From Stictocephala bisonia (Eukaryota; Arthropoda; Insecta; Hemiptera; Membracidae), in the NCBI GenBank assembly GCA_035578905.1, contig JAQJVL010000328.1, positions 62,001 through 126,000 of the forward strand: 64,000 nucleotides of DNA, read 5' to 3'. The notes under the pieces are model-generated. The model saw nothing but the letters and a program-made list of their open reading frames with translations, was not told the DNA's origin and did not search any database. This document shows, piece after piece, positions 1 to 13,100 of the stretch (positions within the stretch are counted from its first letter, which is position 1; the number at the start of each line of letters is the position of its first letter). A program made the translations under genes and the position numbers.

Positions 1-479
1 GTAGTCTTGATGCGCAGCACGTGAAGTCGTACTAAAAGGATTATCACTAGGAACATTTAAATGAAGATTGTTGCTGAACTTTCTTGTAATCAGTAAATCC
101 CACAGGATTAGTAGGTAGGATGTTGCATTTAGCTAAAGTAGCTCGAAACTAGACCGTACTAAAATAAAATGGTGTGTAAGATATACGAGCCACCCCGAAA
201 TTATATGTGAATAGATGTGTTTTTTTATTTAAAAAGAAGTCAGAGGAACTGATGTATTCACGGAATTTCAGGGCGCTCTCATTCAGATCCACGGAAGATC
301 TATGCGGATACAGATAGGTTAGCTTACTAAGAGCAATTATAATTACAGTATTGCGATAAGAGGGGAGTAGACGAAAGGAGTACTTATAGTCATACGTAAA
401 ACGAGGGAATATTTATTATGAAACAATGGTAGAAGAGGAACCTAAATTTGTATGCTAAATGATGAAGTACAGTGATATC
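1..479. other. Non-coding stretch, nothing recognised
   Basis: AT-rich sequence with stops in all frames. I see no coding relic, inverted repeat or clear tandem repeat before the 64-bp array begins. Confidence 0.6.
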
Positions 480-985
480 GACCGAAAATGGTATGAAAGG
501 ATATAGGATGTTGGCATCCTGAAATTATCCGTGAATTTACAAAGGACGATGCATCAATAATAGGTATGTTGGCATCCTGAAAATGTACGTACATTCAGGG
601 AGGATGATGCATTTGGGGAGGAACATCAACATTTTGAGGGTAGTTTGGCATCGTACGTGAATTTAGAGAGGATGATGGATCGATAATCGTTTAAATTGTG
701 AGGGTAGTTTGATGTCCTGTGTGAATTTAGAGAGGATGATTCATCGATAATCGTTTAAGTTTTGAGGGTAGTTTGATGTCCTGTGTGAATTTAGAGAGGA
801 TGATTCATCAATAATCGTTTCAATTGTGAGGGTAGTTTGATGTCCTGTGTGAATTTAGAGAGGATGATACATCGATAATTGTTTCAATTGTGAGGGTAGT
901 TTGATGTCCTGTGTGAATTTAGAGAGGATGATGAATAAACAATCGTTCCAATTATGAACATAGGTTGACATCGTAACTTGGACTT
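480..985. repeat. 64-bp tandem repeat array
   Basis: The segment GAGGGTAGTTTGATGTCC recurs at 636, 700, 764, 828 and 892, exactly 64 bp apart. The central units are nearly identical; the outer ones (480-635 and after 955) are strongly diverged. Each unit also carries GAATTTAGAGAGGATGAT. The period is not a multiple of three and no long frame crosses the units, so this is a minisatellite, not coding. Confidence 0.9.
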
Positions 986-3399
986 TAGAGATGATAATTA
1001 ATAAAAATTGTTTGATACGTTGACAGGATAACTTGACTTGCGTTGTAGTGAATTGAAGATGTCTAACAAAATTCGTTAGACATTTACAGGAGATAGTCTC
1101 TAAAGTTGTATGTGAATTTTAATGGATGATCCATAAAGATTCGTAATCGATGTAATGGGAGTGATGACTTCTAGAGCTGTGTGTGAATGTATAGCTGTCC
1201 ACTAAGTTGTAAAGAAAATTGAAAAAAGGGTTGAGCGAGTGTTTAATGTGAGCCGTCTTTGAATAAAATGAACACTGGCGTACAACTATTAAGACACATT
1301 AAAGGAAAACAAACTAGGAAGCGCAGGTTCCTGAAAGTCGAAATCAACAGCTGTCGGTTGCTTTTGTATGCTGAATAATTTGGACCCTCGACGCTGCACC
1401 ATCCTGGTTAATTTATTGTACCTAATAATTGATAATGATCCCAACTAAACAATTTCTTTAAATTAAGCGAGCACATTTCTAAGAAGGTGAAAGACATTAT
1501 CTCAAGAACAGTGAACAGGCGTTCGCCCACGAAACCTTTCACTAGAACCAAACACGTTGCACGACACAGGGCCCTTGCCGGAGTATGCGCCCAATAATTG
1601 GCTGGTGGCAACTGGGGCGTGCGCAACCTCCCGACTTACATGCCATTCAGACTGGATCACCCGCACCACATCCTTATCCACTACCGATAAAATGAAGGTT
1701 GCGGTTTTAGTCTACGACAATCTTCTGCTGTTTGAGTTTATGATCTGAATCTAATGAGGAAAGAAGAGCGAGTTGGATGCGGAAAGGATCCCGTACCAAT
1801 GTCAATAAGCTAACGTGGGAGAAAAAAGGCCTAAACTTAGACTGAGAGGTGCAATTTTTAACATATTCACAGATATAATAATGCAGATGTTGAGGTATCC
1901 AGAGAAATCCATGTTTATCCAATGGGCAGACAGTCGGCACTTTAGTATTTGAATTAAGTTTAGCTTCCGACTTCCAAACTCGTGTAAACTGCCAAGTGAT
2001 TTTTTCGCGTTAATATGAGAGACTTCTGGTGAAAATACTTGACATTGTTTTCCAAATAGTGTAGTTTACCTATTTTTATTTATTAAGATGTCAACCCTAC
2101 CCAAATAAAACAATATAACCCTAGTCAGGTTTCCTCTGATTTAATCAACCAATACACATGGGGTTCAATGTCGTTCCACCCAAAACAATCAGTACACTAG
2201 ACTTTCGATAGCACTCTTATCCACTCAACCTACCTTAAACGTTGATGCCACCCCTGATATAGCTGGGACAAGACATATCCGTACCTATCAAACTATCTAA
2301 TTATCATTAGTCTTGGTAACAAACCTATAACTGAGAATATTTATACTTTAAAGTTCAACAAAGCCTTGACCGCTACGACCGCACCTACTTATTATTCAGT
2401 ATGCCTCATGCTGGGAGCGTCACCTCAAATATACTGTATAACGGATAACCTACTGCACCGAGGTTTGCAGGCAATTTCACTAGAATAATTGGCCGATGGC
2501 CTGGAAAATATCTGATAGATTCTCATCTTAAATCTGTTATTATAGAACCAACAAACCTAGTGAGTGGTATTGGCCTCTTGAGAAGAAAGTGGACTTAGCT
2601 GAATCGTTTTCGAACAACATATCGCCCCTGAATTGTCGACGACTAACTATCAAAACAAAGAAGCGAACTATTTCATACTTCTCTATAAATTCGTTCAGCA
2701 AGGGGCACGATACCGTTCATAGAGGTAATAAAAAGATACGATTCAAACACAGTACTTAATATAGTTGGATTTGTCTTTGGAACAAATTTTCATTCCAAGG
2801 AAAAATATGTGACAAAAACTACTGTTGTGTTAAATTCACTTCTAAACTAAACAACCCGTTGCTTGACAGCCATCCTTCCATCCAAACAGTCTCACTATTC
2901 GACTCGTTATATCCCTCCATCTCATCTAGGGTGCGCACAAAACTTGACAACACCCCGACCGTTCATGGCGCGGACCCAACCAAGCAAACAAATTATGAAC
3001 TATCCATCTGTTCTGCGAACAAATACAACAAACGCGATTAAAAGAATAAACTGAAAATTCGTTGTCATGGACTATAAATTGTACAACTCTAAATCGTAAT
3101 ATAACGTTTGAAGGCCACCTCGAGTAGCAGAAAATGAATAGTTTCAGAAGTTATAAATTTAAGTTAATCTGATTCTGCTCCATCTCTTATCTTGAAAACG
3201 GTTTCATTGCGTGACTGAGTAAAAAGCTTACATGGTTTTGTACTACTCCATAATTTAAACCGTTCTGAGAAATGTTAACTGATTGTGTCATGCATCCTCA
3301 TTTAGCCTCTGATTTAGGTATGTACAAGTTCCATCAGGAAACCTTCAAAGAGGTGCTCTAAACTCCAGTTCCAAACGACCGTTATGGAGTGTAGAGACT
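986..3399. other. Non-coding stretch, nothing recognised
   Basis: About 2.4 kb of AT-rich sequence. The short frames around 1400-1950 and 2860-3050 overlap on both strands and show no recognisable motif. Nothing is annotated. Confidence 0.5.
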
Positions 3400-3850
3400 A
3401 CTACCTCAGTACCACGAGCAAGTTCCTCTATGGATCACAAACAAAGGCCTTTGGATCACGAGCACGGCCCTCCCTTTACTATGAGCAAGGTCCTCTTTGT
3501 ACCACGAGCAAGGTCCTCCTTGGACCACGAGCATGATCCTCCCTGAACTACGAGCAAGGTCCTCTTTGACCACTTACATGGACCTCCCTGGACTACGAGC
3601 AAGGTCCTCCTTATACCACGAACATGGTCCTCCCTGGACTACGAGCAAGGTCCTCTTTGTACCACGATCCTTGGACCACGAGCATGATCCTCCCTGAACT
3701 ACGAGTAAGGTCCTCTTTGACCACTTGCATGGTCCTCCCTGGAATACGAGCAAGGTCCTCCTTATACCACGAACATGGTCCTCCCTGGACCACGAGCAAG
3801 GGCATCCTTGGACTACGAGCGAAGTCCTCCTTAGGCCAAGAGTGCTACTA
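3400..3850. repeat. Degenerate 23-bp minisatellite
   Basis: Units of about 23 bp alternate between GGACTACGAGCAAGGTCCTC-type and ACCACGAACATGGTCCTC-type versions, giving a 46-bp higher-order period. Around 18 units are visible, with substitutions and 1-bp length changes. Short frames on both strands (for example 3574-3879 minus) are by-products of the repeat. Confidence 0.85.
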
Positions 3851-4030
3851 CATCTGTAAACGGCACGTATATAATCCACGACGAGACATCCAGTTATATA
3901 TCACCTGATGTCAGGCAGAACTGCTGGTCATCTATCGTAGGAAGTGAAAGGCCCTAGAAAGGAGCGAGACTGTACATCACTAGCCGTTGATGTAATAAAG
4001 CAGCCTACTAAATCAGTTTACTTACGACTT

Positions 4031-4140
4031 TGTTAATACAAATTTATAAAATTTGTGTTGCCTGATGATGCCAGCTTTGCTGGCGAAAGGCCTTGTAAAA
4101 TGTATTTTTTATTGGTGATTTTGTAAAACTGTATTAACAA
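4031..4140 (+). other. Imperfect inverted repeat with hammerhead-like core
   Basis: Imperfect AT-rich arms (GTTAATAC near 4032, GTATTAAC near 4131) flank CTGATGA (4062-4068), a strong hairpin GCCAGC-TTT-GCTGGC and GAAA (4085-4088). CTGANGA...GAAA is the conserved half-core of hammerhead ribozymes, and similar motifs end many Penelope-like elements. No upstream strand that would pair with the sequence after GAAA and give the cleavage triplet is visible, so this may be only a relic. Confidence 0.4.
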
Positions 4141-4774
4141 CGGAATACCAATATCAACTCCATCTGAAATTTACAACATACTTACGACTTGTTGAGTGGA
4201 TCACAGATCACAGTGAATTCGTACCTGAAACAAAAATTTCATTTCACTTAAATACTCTGGGTAGCTTTCATATCAATTAGACCTACGGTTTAAAAATAAA
4301 ATCAATCAACAAAACATAAAAAAAAAACTAATAAACTAAAAGGATTTTAAGATAATTTAAATAAGAAGCGTGTACCCCTTTCAAGTTCACTGTTGGATGA
4401 AAATCACACTCACCGTGTTCAAAAAAATATTACACATTGTTTAAAACATGTCCTACTATAACAAAAAATTGAATTTAAAATAAGAAATGATAACATCGGT
4501 GTTTTATCTATATATTGCTTAGAATAGTTTATATTTTAAACGCATTCAATCTTCTTACACACACAATAAAAACGAAAAGTCCACAAATTTCTGTATGTCT
4601 GCCTATCTGTAGGGCTAGCTTGCGTTGGCATTACACTGAAAAAGGCAGAACCACTTTATTATCTTTTTTTTTTTTTTTACTCCACAGACGAACAAGAAGG
4701 ATAAATGGTACTGTACTTGGAACGAAATTCAGCTTAGGATTCTACCCTCACGGTCTCTTAAGTTGCCATGTTTT
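4141..4774. other. Non-coding, nothing recognised
   Basis: AT-rich sequence with an A-run at 4320 and a T-run near 4662. No relic is recognised. A frame at 4515-4817 has no family features. Confidence 0.5.
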
Positions 4775-4995
4775 ACCATTGATTGTATACACAAATAGAT
4801 TTCCCATCCAATGTTAAATTTTGAGTTTCAAAACACCAGCTTATTTTGTGGTCTATTGTGGAGCACTAGTGTAGTCCCATGTAAATGTAATGCAGTTTAA
4901 ACCAACTGTAGTAGCAGACCTCACTAACTAACAAAATTGCAGGCATTAAATATTCCTATTAGATGGGATAACTATTGCAGGTGTATACAATCAAG
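4775..4995 (+). repeat. Dispersed repeat family D, copy 1
   Basis: From TACCATTGATTG to AATCAAGTG this aligns closely with 17977-18208, sharing blocks such as ATTTCCCATCCAATGTTAAA and ATGTAAATGTAATGCAGTTT. More diverged relatives lie at about 40560-40735 and 63215-63310. There is no coding potential. It is probably a fragment of a non-autonomous transposon; superfamily unknown. Confidence 0.75.
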
Positions 4996-6319
4996 TGTTA
5001 TATTTATGGTTAATGTTTCTTCCCTATAATTTTAATATTACTAATAACATAATAAATCATGTTAGGTCATAATAAAATGTAAAATATAGTTCCTAGGCTC
5101 TGCACAAACTAATAAGTATTCAGCAATGCACAAATTAAAATAAATAGAAACTAGCTGGATTAACACAAATTTCATCTTCCTCATAAACTTATACATAATA
5201 TACAACACATTAATGCTTTTATTTATAAAAACAGCAAAAACACTGAATTAACTATAAATATAGTATCATTGCTACAAAATAAACGTATACCATGTTAATA
5301 GAATTCTGCGTTTTCATATAACAGGAAAAACTCCTATTCTCTTTTTTATTTAATAATATGTTGTATGCACTCACTTCCCTATTCCAAAAGTAACAATTTA
5401 ATTACAACTATAAGACTAAACTTAAATATTTCGATGTGTTAAACAATTGTTTCATGTAAATTACTACAGAGTTCACAACGGTCGTTCTGGCCCCAGTCAA
5501 GGGTGTTGGGCTGCTCGGTTGCCAGAGCCGTCCGTGTTCGTGAGGAAAAGCCTCAAATCACTCAAGTGCCAAAGCAAAACGAACATTGAGTGCGTGTTGA
5601 TAATCGCATAATATAAACTAGAAAGTTATTTAAGCCTCATTTAAGGGTTCCTCAAGGGTAAATATTATCACCAATTTTATTTATCTGATAAATAAAAACA
5701 GCATTGGGTTACTCTAAACAAATATTATAAAGAAGTAACTGAGCGATACTGCATTTATAGGCCTAAATAATAAGCTAATACAAAGATATCACAAATGTTA
5801 TATATATATAAGACAATTTTTACTTTATAGTTAGTACAAAGTTTGTATCTATGGATAGCGAATCCATTACTACGGATCTCAGCCTTCATTATTTAAAGTT
5901 ACTGTGATGCAGTTGGTAAAATTAAATTCGTTAAAATAAATATTGTGAAGGATAGTAAAATATCATAAATCATAAAAGATCCAAGTCAATTCGATGGAGC
6001 AGTCTTCGATTCTTTATTGATCATTTTTAACGTTTATTTATTTTTTTAAATATTTTTAACGTTTATTTATTTTTATTTTTTACGAGCAGATCTAATATTA
6101 AGTCACTGACACTTTTTTGTCCTGGATTTCTAGTACCAACTATACTGTATAAGTTCATTTTCTTATATGAACATAATTTGTTCATTTTCTACAGCGAATA
6201 AAATGATTTTTGTCCATAACATTAGATTACGTACATAATACATGATTTGTCTGTCAAAGATTACAAGACGGGTATAATACAACGGTAGAATCTAGTTATG
6301 ATTTTCAAAACCTTACATT
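4996..6319. other. Non-coding stretch
   Basis: Very AT-rich DNA with a short GC-richer patch at 5480-5560 and duplicated ACGTTTATTTATTTTT tracts at 6028-6080. No gene or element boundary could be supported. Confidence 0.5.
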
Positions 6320-6700
6320 CTTAATTCTTTGCTGACTGGTACTATCGTCTATTCGTCTTCGACGAAGACGTCGATAGAAACTCGTAGGTTAATTAAAGAC
6401 TTAACATCCTTGCAGGCCGGCACTCTACACGTACAGAGGTATTGACCCACCCATACACCCATGGTATTCTTAATGTCTATGACGATATTGAAGATGAAGG
6501 TAATTCAATGTCTTTACAGTCGCTATTCCTTGCTGGCCGACACAATCGTCTATGATGAGGACGTCGATGACATTTCGTACGTGTTTCAAAGTCTTTTATT
6601 ACATTGTTTATTCTTGCTGGCCTTATCTATGACGAGAACTCCAAAAGATCCTAGTATGTTTGAGAAGCCCCTACAGTCTTCATTCTTTGCTGAATGAAAA
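6320..6700. repeat. Degenerate tandem repeat, about 90-110 bp
   Basis: Four diverged copies share TTCNTTGCTGGCCG followed by TCGTCTATGANGANGACGTCGAT (starting near 6325, 6405, 6520 and 6605). The 78-codon frame 6461-6697 runs through these units and shows no other sign of being a gene. Confidence 0.5.
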
Positions 6701-7087
6701 ATGATCAAGGAAATCACTCCATATCCTCCATTAAATCTCCTATATTTTATTTGTTCTTTGGTGGACTGTGTCTAGTTGGATTAACGATAGTTACTTGGTG
6801 GCTTGAAGCCAATTTATCTTCGCACCACCACAACGAGGCTCGGCCCGTGACTCACAGGTCAAGGCTGGTTGACCCCGTAGCCAGCACCCAGCCAATACAT
6901 TCCGTACTGACCTAGACTTACCGGCATCAGACAACTACGGATGTTATTAAGGTATATAATTTATTTAATTCGTGTGATATCAATTCTACAATGGAACGTG
7001 TTAACAAATTGACTAAGAATAGGATAACACAGATTCAATCTAATATTAGATGTGTTCATATTTATACAATTGTAAATCGACCAAAAG
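6701..7087. other. Non-coding; one frame with a hydrophobic stretch
   Basis: Contains a 73-codon frame (6694-6915, plus) with one hydrophobic segment (FYLFFGGLCLVGLTIVTWWL). It could encode a membrane anchor, but there is no splice, homology or codon support, so it is not called as a gene. Confidence 0.3.
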
Positions 7088-7485
7088 GCTTGATAACAAG
7101 CTTTGATATGAAACAGAGTGCAGTGTAGCCTACTTCCATCCAAGACAGAGGAAGATCTCTGCAGGACAGGATTCTAAGCACCTTAGTCCTACTATCACGA
7201 TTACAGTCAATGTTTTATTTTGAAACTCAAGATAGCTAGCAAGCCTTGATGTCAAACAGAGTGTGACTAATTCCTGCACGGTGCAGTGTGCTTTCAACCA
7301 AGACAGACGGAGGTTGCTGCAGGATAAGATATTCTGCACGTAAGTCGTACAGTCATTATCTCAGCCAAAGAGTAATTTTGACGCTAAGCTAGCTAGCAAG
7401 CATTGACGTCAAACGGTGTGTGACTAACTCCTGCACGGTGCAGTGTGCTTCCATCCAAGACAGACGGAGGTCGCTGCAGGATCGA
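7088..7485. repeat. Three diverged copies of a roughly 160-bp tandem repeat
   Basis: The block GCAGTG...CTTCCATCCAAGACAGA...CTGCAGGA occurs at 7120, 7283 and 7440, about 157-163 bp apart. It is joined by a shared TAGCTAGCAAGC...TTGATGTCAAAC segment. The last two copies are most alike. Confidence 0.8.
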
Positions 7486-8659
7486 ACAACGTGACTGAAA
7501 ACTATAAAAAAGTGCTGTTATTATATTTTAATTAATGTTAGATTTTGTGAGACAACAATGATCACGGTAATTATTCATACTCACGAAGAAAGGTTACATT
7601 TTCATATAGGTCTTTAGTACTTATTTTTCATTACTGGAAATCAATCACTGCCATTAATAAACATTTTTATTTTAGAGTTTGCCAGTAATTTTATACGTAA
7701 TTAATTGGAATTTGAAAGTAAATAAATTTATTTAGAATTGCTAAGTGCAGGTAGACATAAATTAAAAATATTCAGCAAAATCTTATTCAATTTTTTGCAT
7801 AACCTTTTAAAATAAATAACACATTCCAATTAACATATATAATTATATAGGGTCCAATTTGCCTATAAGTGTTAAAATAAACAAGTTACAAACTACGAGG
7901 AGGCCTATTTATATATTGTTTAAGTTATAGCATATGTCAGCTGTAAATGTTCAGTTCGTACAATGTGAATTTACGTAGCAATCCAGTGCACAATTGCTCG
8001 TATTGTGAGTGTCAACCATAAACCATAGGTTGACGTTAGTTGGGGAGAGCTACGAGGGTATGGAGTGGGAGGGGGAAGTCATATGACGCACAGGCCGGTC
8101 CGGTGAGTCATACAGTACAGACGGAAGTCATGAACATACCTCGCCAATTGAGCAGCCAACTCCACCAAACAAACTACAATGATCCACATAGAAAACAATT
8201 TACAATTGTCAATTAGTATCTTCAATAACCTTTTTCACGACATGTGAAAGAAAATTATGTAATGATTTTAAGTAAACATTTTACATTTCACCGTGCATAA
8301 ATAGTATGTATTTATCGTGAGCTGTGTGTGTGACCTACTTTTCGTAAAAAGTCTTCCTTTTCATATACTATCTATACCCATCAGACCCAATCAATTATTC
8401 ACTGCATATGGTTTTATTGTTAATATTGTTTCGTTATGGCCATAATTATTTTTGTATATCTAGCTCAATTTAAATAATTATGAAAAATATCTTATTTGCT
8501 AATAAGGGGTTATTAAAAAATAGTACATGAAAGTAACATACTTATACTCATTTTAACAGGATATTTAATTTTATTTAAATTATGATTAACAAATTTATCA
8601 AAAGACAAACAAATTACAACACAAGGTTTAATATAGAAATTTTATAAATTATAACCACA
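7486..8659. other. Non-coding stretch, nothing recognised
   Basis: AT-rich with a slightly GC-richer patch at 8030-8170. No relic or repeat was identified. Confidence 0.5.
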
Positions 8660-8950
8660 TTGAAATATGAAATAAATAAAAAAGAACGTTTAAACATACA
8701 AATAATGAATACTATACAATGTATAGATTAATTAAAAATGTACGAATTGTACCTTCATTTGAATAAATGGAGGTAAATAACTTTGTAAGACTTATAGCTT
8801 TTGACTTTTGAGCTATAAGTCTTAAAAAGTTATTTACCTCCATTTATTCAAATGAAGGTACAATTCGTACATTTTTAATTAATCTATACATTGTATAGTA
8901 TTCATTATTTGTATGTTTAAACGTTCTTTTTTATTTATTTCATATTTCAA
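8660..8950. repeat. Near-perfect palindrome, 140-bp arms, 11-nt loop
   Basis: Positions 8660-8799 are almost the exact reverse complement of 8811-8950, starting and ending with TTGAAATATGAAAT / ATTTCATATTTCAA. The loop is TTTGACTTTTG. The few mismatches lie near the centre. It could be a recent foldback element, a snap-back rearrangement or an assembly artefact. No target-site duplication is obvious. Confidence 0.9.
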
Positions 8951-9609
8951 TTGAAATTTCCTTTGGGAGTGCCTAAATATCGGGTTCCCTTGGAACCCTA
9001 TTTAGGTTCATCTGAGCTTGTAATGCATAAACATTTTTAAATACTATAATTATTCATCTGTTTTGTTTTTGCGTTGTCACAATCTTGTTTGTTGTTGCGA
9101 TATTATAAGGCATACTCATGTGTAATTTATAAAGACAAATTAAAGAATAATATTATAATAAAAAATACAATTAGGACATTTTTGCCTTTAAATCGGTTTG
9201 CGAACTGAATCGCTGAACCTTTTCTGAAGATAAACCTAGGATAACTATTAAAATTGTGTAAACGTTTTTCTGCCTTGTTTAGGCTATATTTTTCTCTCCT
9301 GCCAAAGTTCAGCAATTCAACCCACAACAGCTTTTTTTTTAATCTCTCTGCATTTTTATTTATTTGTTTTCATTTTATATAATTAAATACACATCTCGGG
9401 TGCCAGTAAGCCCTACAAAGTCACTTGTACATTATCTACTACACTCCAGACGACATATTCACAATACAGTAGTATGACAAACACATTACTCAGAAGTTTG
9501 ACGTCAACACTGTTTTGTTACCAAAGCTGATGGCAAAATTAATATTACGACAGAAACGAAAGAGATAGAGGTCTCATCTATTAGTGCGATAAATGAGGTG
9601 TCAAGTAGT
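8951..9609. other. Non-coding; right part belongs to a dispersed repeat
   Basis: No gene is seen. The last about 70 bp (GAAAGAGATAGAGGTCTCAT... to GGTGTCAAGTAGTT) resemble 28195-28264, and partly 57575-57615 and 59470-59485, so this edge is part of a dispersed repeat split by the next element. Confidence 0.5.
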
Positions 9610-10194
9610 TTAAGTGGCGCAACAGGTTTTCGGTGAGTTAATTATTTCCCAATTTTGTAATCTAAATTGGTTAATATACACTCCCTTGAGACAGGGAAAA
9701 AATGTGTTAACCACTAAATTAGAACTTGTGACCTTTTAAAGAGGTGAATTTAGCTGATTTTAAATCGGTATTAAGACAAGACCGTTCGAAATATACATTT
9801 AATTTTATAACTACATTTTTACAAATAACTGAAGAGATTAAGATGTTTTTCATTTTTTTAATGTACAAATATTATAATTTTAAAGGTAAAAAGGGTATTT
9901 TTTTACCTTTAAAATTATAAATATCTTTACATTTAAAAAAAATTAGAAACAATCCATTTCAGTTTTATGTAAAAAACGTAGTTATCAAAAATTAAATGTG
10001 TAATTCGAACGGTTTTGTCTTAATGATCATTTAAAATCAGCTAAATTCACCTCTTCATAAAGCCACAAGTTATAATGTACTAGTTAAAACATTTGTTTAT
10101 ATATTTTTCCTGTCTCAAAGGAAGGTATATTAACTAATTTTGATTATAAAATTGGAAAATAATAACCTCACCGAAAACCGATTGCACCACCTAA
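9610..10194. mobile_element. Foldback MITE with arms of about 280 bp
   Basis: The left arm (TTAAGTGGCGCAACAGG..., shared GTTTTCGGTGAG and GAGGTGAATTTAGCTGATTT) is repeated inverted in the right arm, which ends ...GCACCACCTAA. The arms meet at a small central hairpin near 9885-9920 (AAAGGTAAAAA / TTTTTACCTTT). There is no coding capacity, so it needs a transposase in trans. The target-site duplication is unclear, so no superfamily is named. The sequence resumes at 10195 with a block also found downstream of the 28.3-kb element. Confidence 0.8.
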
Positions 10195-13100
10195 CTTTCC
10201 AGATCGTCCTGAGAATGGCAGCACCAACACTGTAGTCAGTCCTTCGCCTTAATCATTCCAATTACTCATGGAAAAACGTAGTAATTATTACTAAAACTTT
10301 TAAAATATGTACATTGCATGTAGTTTCTCACTGCCCACTGAGCGCGTTCGTTGCGGCCATAAAAAAGCGATCTTTTTCTTTTTTCTCTGTGGTGTATCTG
10401 GACGTCTACCGCAAAGCTAAAGACGTGTATTTAAAAGTCTGAAGTCAAGCGTGGCTGGTGCAAGTCTGCATTGCACCACATGCACTTGTAATGTTGTCTT
10501 ATCGCCGATGACTAAGTTTCAAGAGGGCAGGTGAAGTGGCTCTCAGCCGCAGACAAGATTGCTCTGACGTCACGTCGACGTGACCTGTCTAGATAGGTTC
10601 CAGGCCAGATAACAAAGTAGGCCTTCAAATTGTTTGAAATGTTGACGAACTGTTTATTCTGGAATTCTTTAGATAAAATTTTAAGAGAGCTATTTCCAGT
10701 GATTTTCGGTAACTTAATATAATTTTTGTTTGAAAATTATTTGTCAAAAATATACTAACAATTACATTTTTCTGATATTTCATAACATGGAAAACTGTAA
10801 ACTATGTTTTTCTACAAGTTATTTTCAAACTAATGTATTTTATTTCTGTTAATTTTATTTCCTACATAGAAACTTCATACTATCTGATTTTCTCAACTAT
10901 TAAGTCTGCCAACAATGAGATACCGACAAGTTTTAAAACAATTAGTTGTCAGTCTTTATGGAAGTTTAAATTATTGTAACTTCTGTTATCACCAAACAAA
11001 ACATGTCATTACGCTTTTTGTAATAAATATAATTAATGAGAAAAGTCACATGACATCTCCATATTCTAACTCGTATAAAGTACACAAATAAAAGTTCAAA
11101 CTACACCTACGTCCGATTTTATTATTATTATTATTTTAAATAATCATTTGTAGCCACGATTGAAATATACTCAATTAAATAGAGTACCTCCACTGGGAAC
11201 ACTAGCTGTCAGCCCAATACACCGACGCTAAAAATACATTTAATAATAATATTACGCACTTGCAAGATACTGTAATAAAACAACAAGAAATGGACAAAGA
11301 AGGATAGCACATAATGAAGTCTCATACAAACCCACTATGGAAATTAAATCTAAGAGAAAATTGGAGTTCTTTGAACACATCAGCAGAATGGACTAGAGAA
11401 GTAAGAGAGGATGAAAATAGAACTTTACACAAGAAGATTGGTAGAAAAAAAACAAAGAAAAAGAAAAAAGAAAAAAGTAAAAGAGAAAAAATTCTAATCT
11501 TTACATTATCCCGAAAAGAAACAAATTCCACCACGAACTTATTCAACAGAAAAAGTCATAAAGATAGTATCATCTTAATTAATGAAAAACTAATTAAAGT
11601 GATTCTATACATGTACAAAAGAGCAAAAAAACAAAAACAATATCTATTTGAACTTTAAAACATACTTAATCGATACGTTTGCTAATTTCATAATATGTTC
11701 AACATTTGAAGTATTTAGTTGAATTTTAAAAACGTTTACAAATACAGTAATACAAATCTCAAATGATAACACACCACTATTATTCGCAATAAGGAAAACA
11801 GTTTACAACAAACCTACCAAAGCACTGTAAAAACTGTTCCATGGTCGGAATGTGGTATTTCATGCGGTAAGTATCACGTCGACAATAGTTTTTATTATCT
11901 ACCAAATTCGTTCCCAACTCGTCCAACGGCTGCACAAAAACTATTTCTTCGTATTCACGCAGTATTATAAAATGATATTCAAAAAATATCACTGAAGCGT
12001 CTGTACGATTCCGATTACAAGTGCTGTATTCATTGGTATTGTATTTAATCATGCTTTAGGTCTGAGACATACTTGTTACTCACTCAGGCCACAAGAACTG
12101 ACCAAAATATATAGGGGGGGGGGGGGCAAAGATACACTGCCTAGCAACAGTTGAGACAAAATGCAGGGCGGTGGTCTTAAAGCGACGTTTGTTGAGGTAA
12201 TATTCATTACGTAAAAACACTTAATTTGTGTAAAGCTTTTTAAAAATTAAATTCAGACAAGTTCAAAGACAAGAACAGTTTTGATAAACCACCTCCTAAG
12301 TATCTTTTACACTTACATAAAACAATTTTTCTCACGGATTTTTTCACATTGCATCTTCGAACTCTTTTTGTGCTAAAATTAATTAGTTTCCTAGCGAGGA
12401 AGTATAGTGTCAAAAACAAAAAGAGTTCATGGGAAAAGTTCATGTTTGAAAGGTCTTTTGGGTTGTATCTTCCCTTACAAAGTATTTTATACGACTAAAA
12501 AACTGAATAGGATCTACTAATATTAATCACGACTAGAGTTTTGGACATGTTGGATAGAGTTACAACTATTCATAGAACGCTTTCTGTTTACAATGAACTG
12601 CGCTGATTTTTTTTCCAGGACCACAAGCAGAATGACAGCTTACTTTTTCATGAACTATATCTTCCAAAGAGATTGATAAAATAAGTGAATCCGCTCTATT
12701 GAATGCGATTGATCTGACACAAACTTAATTATTTCCTAGATGTCTGTACAGGAACATACTTACTATCTCTTGGATAGTAAAATTTAATGTTTGGGTCGCA
12801 CACGTATTACGCATTTAAATTAGGCTGATACTTGAAAAGAATGTGGCATATCATTAGCGAATTGAGATATGACAGTGTCTAATAATCCAAGACTAGGATT
12901 CAATCTTCCACTGGTTTAATAAAAGTCATTAGCACTCGTTGATGATTATTCCTTTCTATATGCCCCTCCAGAATTGTCTAACCTACGTATTGCTCAATAT
13001 TTGTTATCTAAAAACTAATTGCAGTTTCCTTCTGACAAGAATATGTCTAGGGGCACAAGAGATATGCTCTGGTACAGCTAACATTCACAGCTTGATTAAA

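Noticed and set aside
480..985. CRISPR-like array (64-bp period)
   Set aside because: Whole 64-bp unit is repeated; there are no variable spacers.
6694..6915. 73-codon frame with a hydrophobic segment as a small membrane protein
   Set aside because: A single hydrophobic run is common by chance in AT-rich DNA; no splice or conservation evidence.
11314..11658. 114-codon Lys-rich frame as a gene
   Set aside because: Low-complexity purine-rich tract also open on the minus strand; no domain or homologue recognised.
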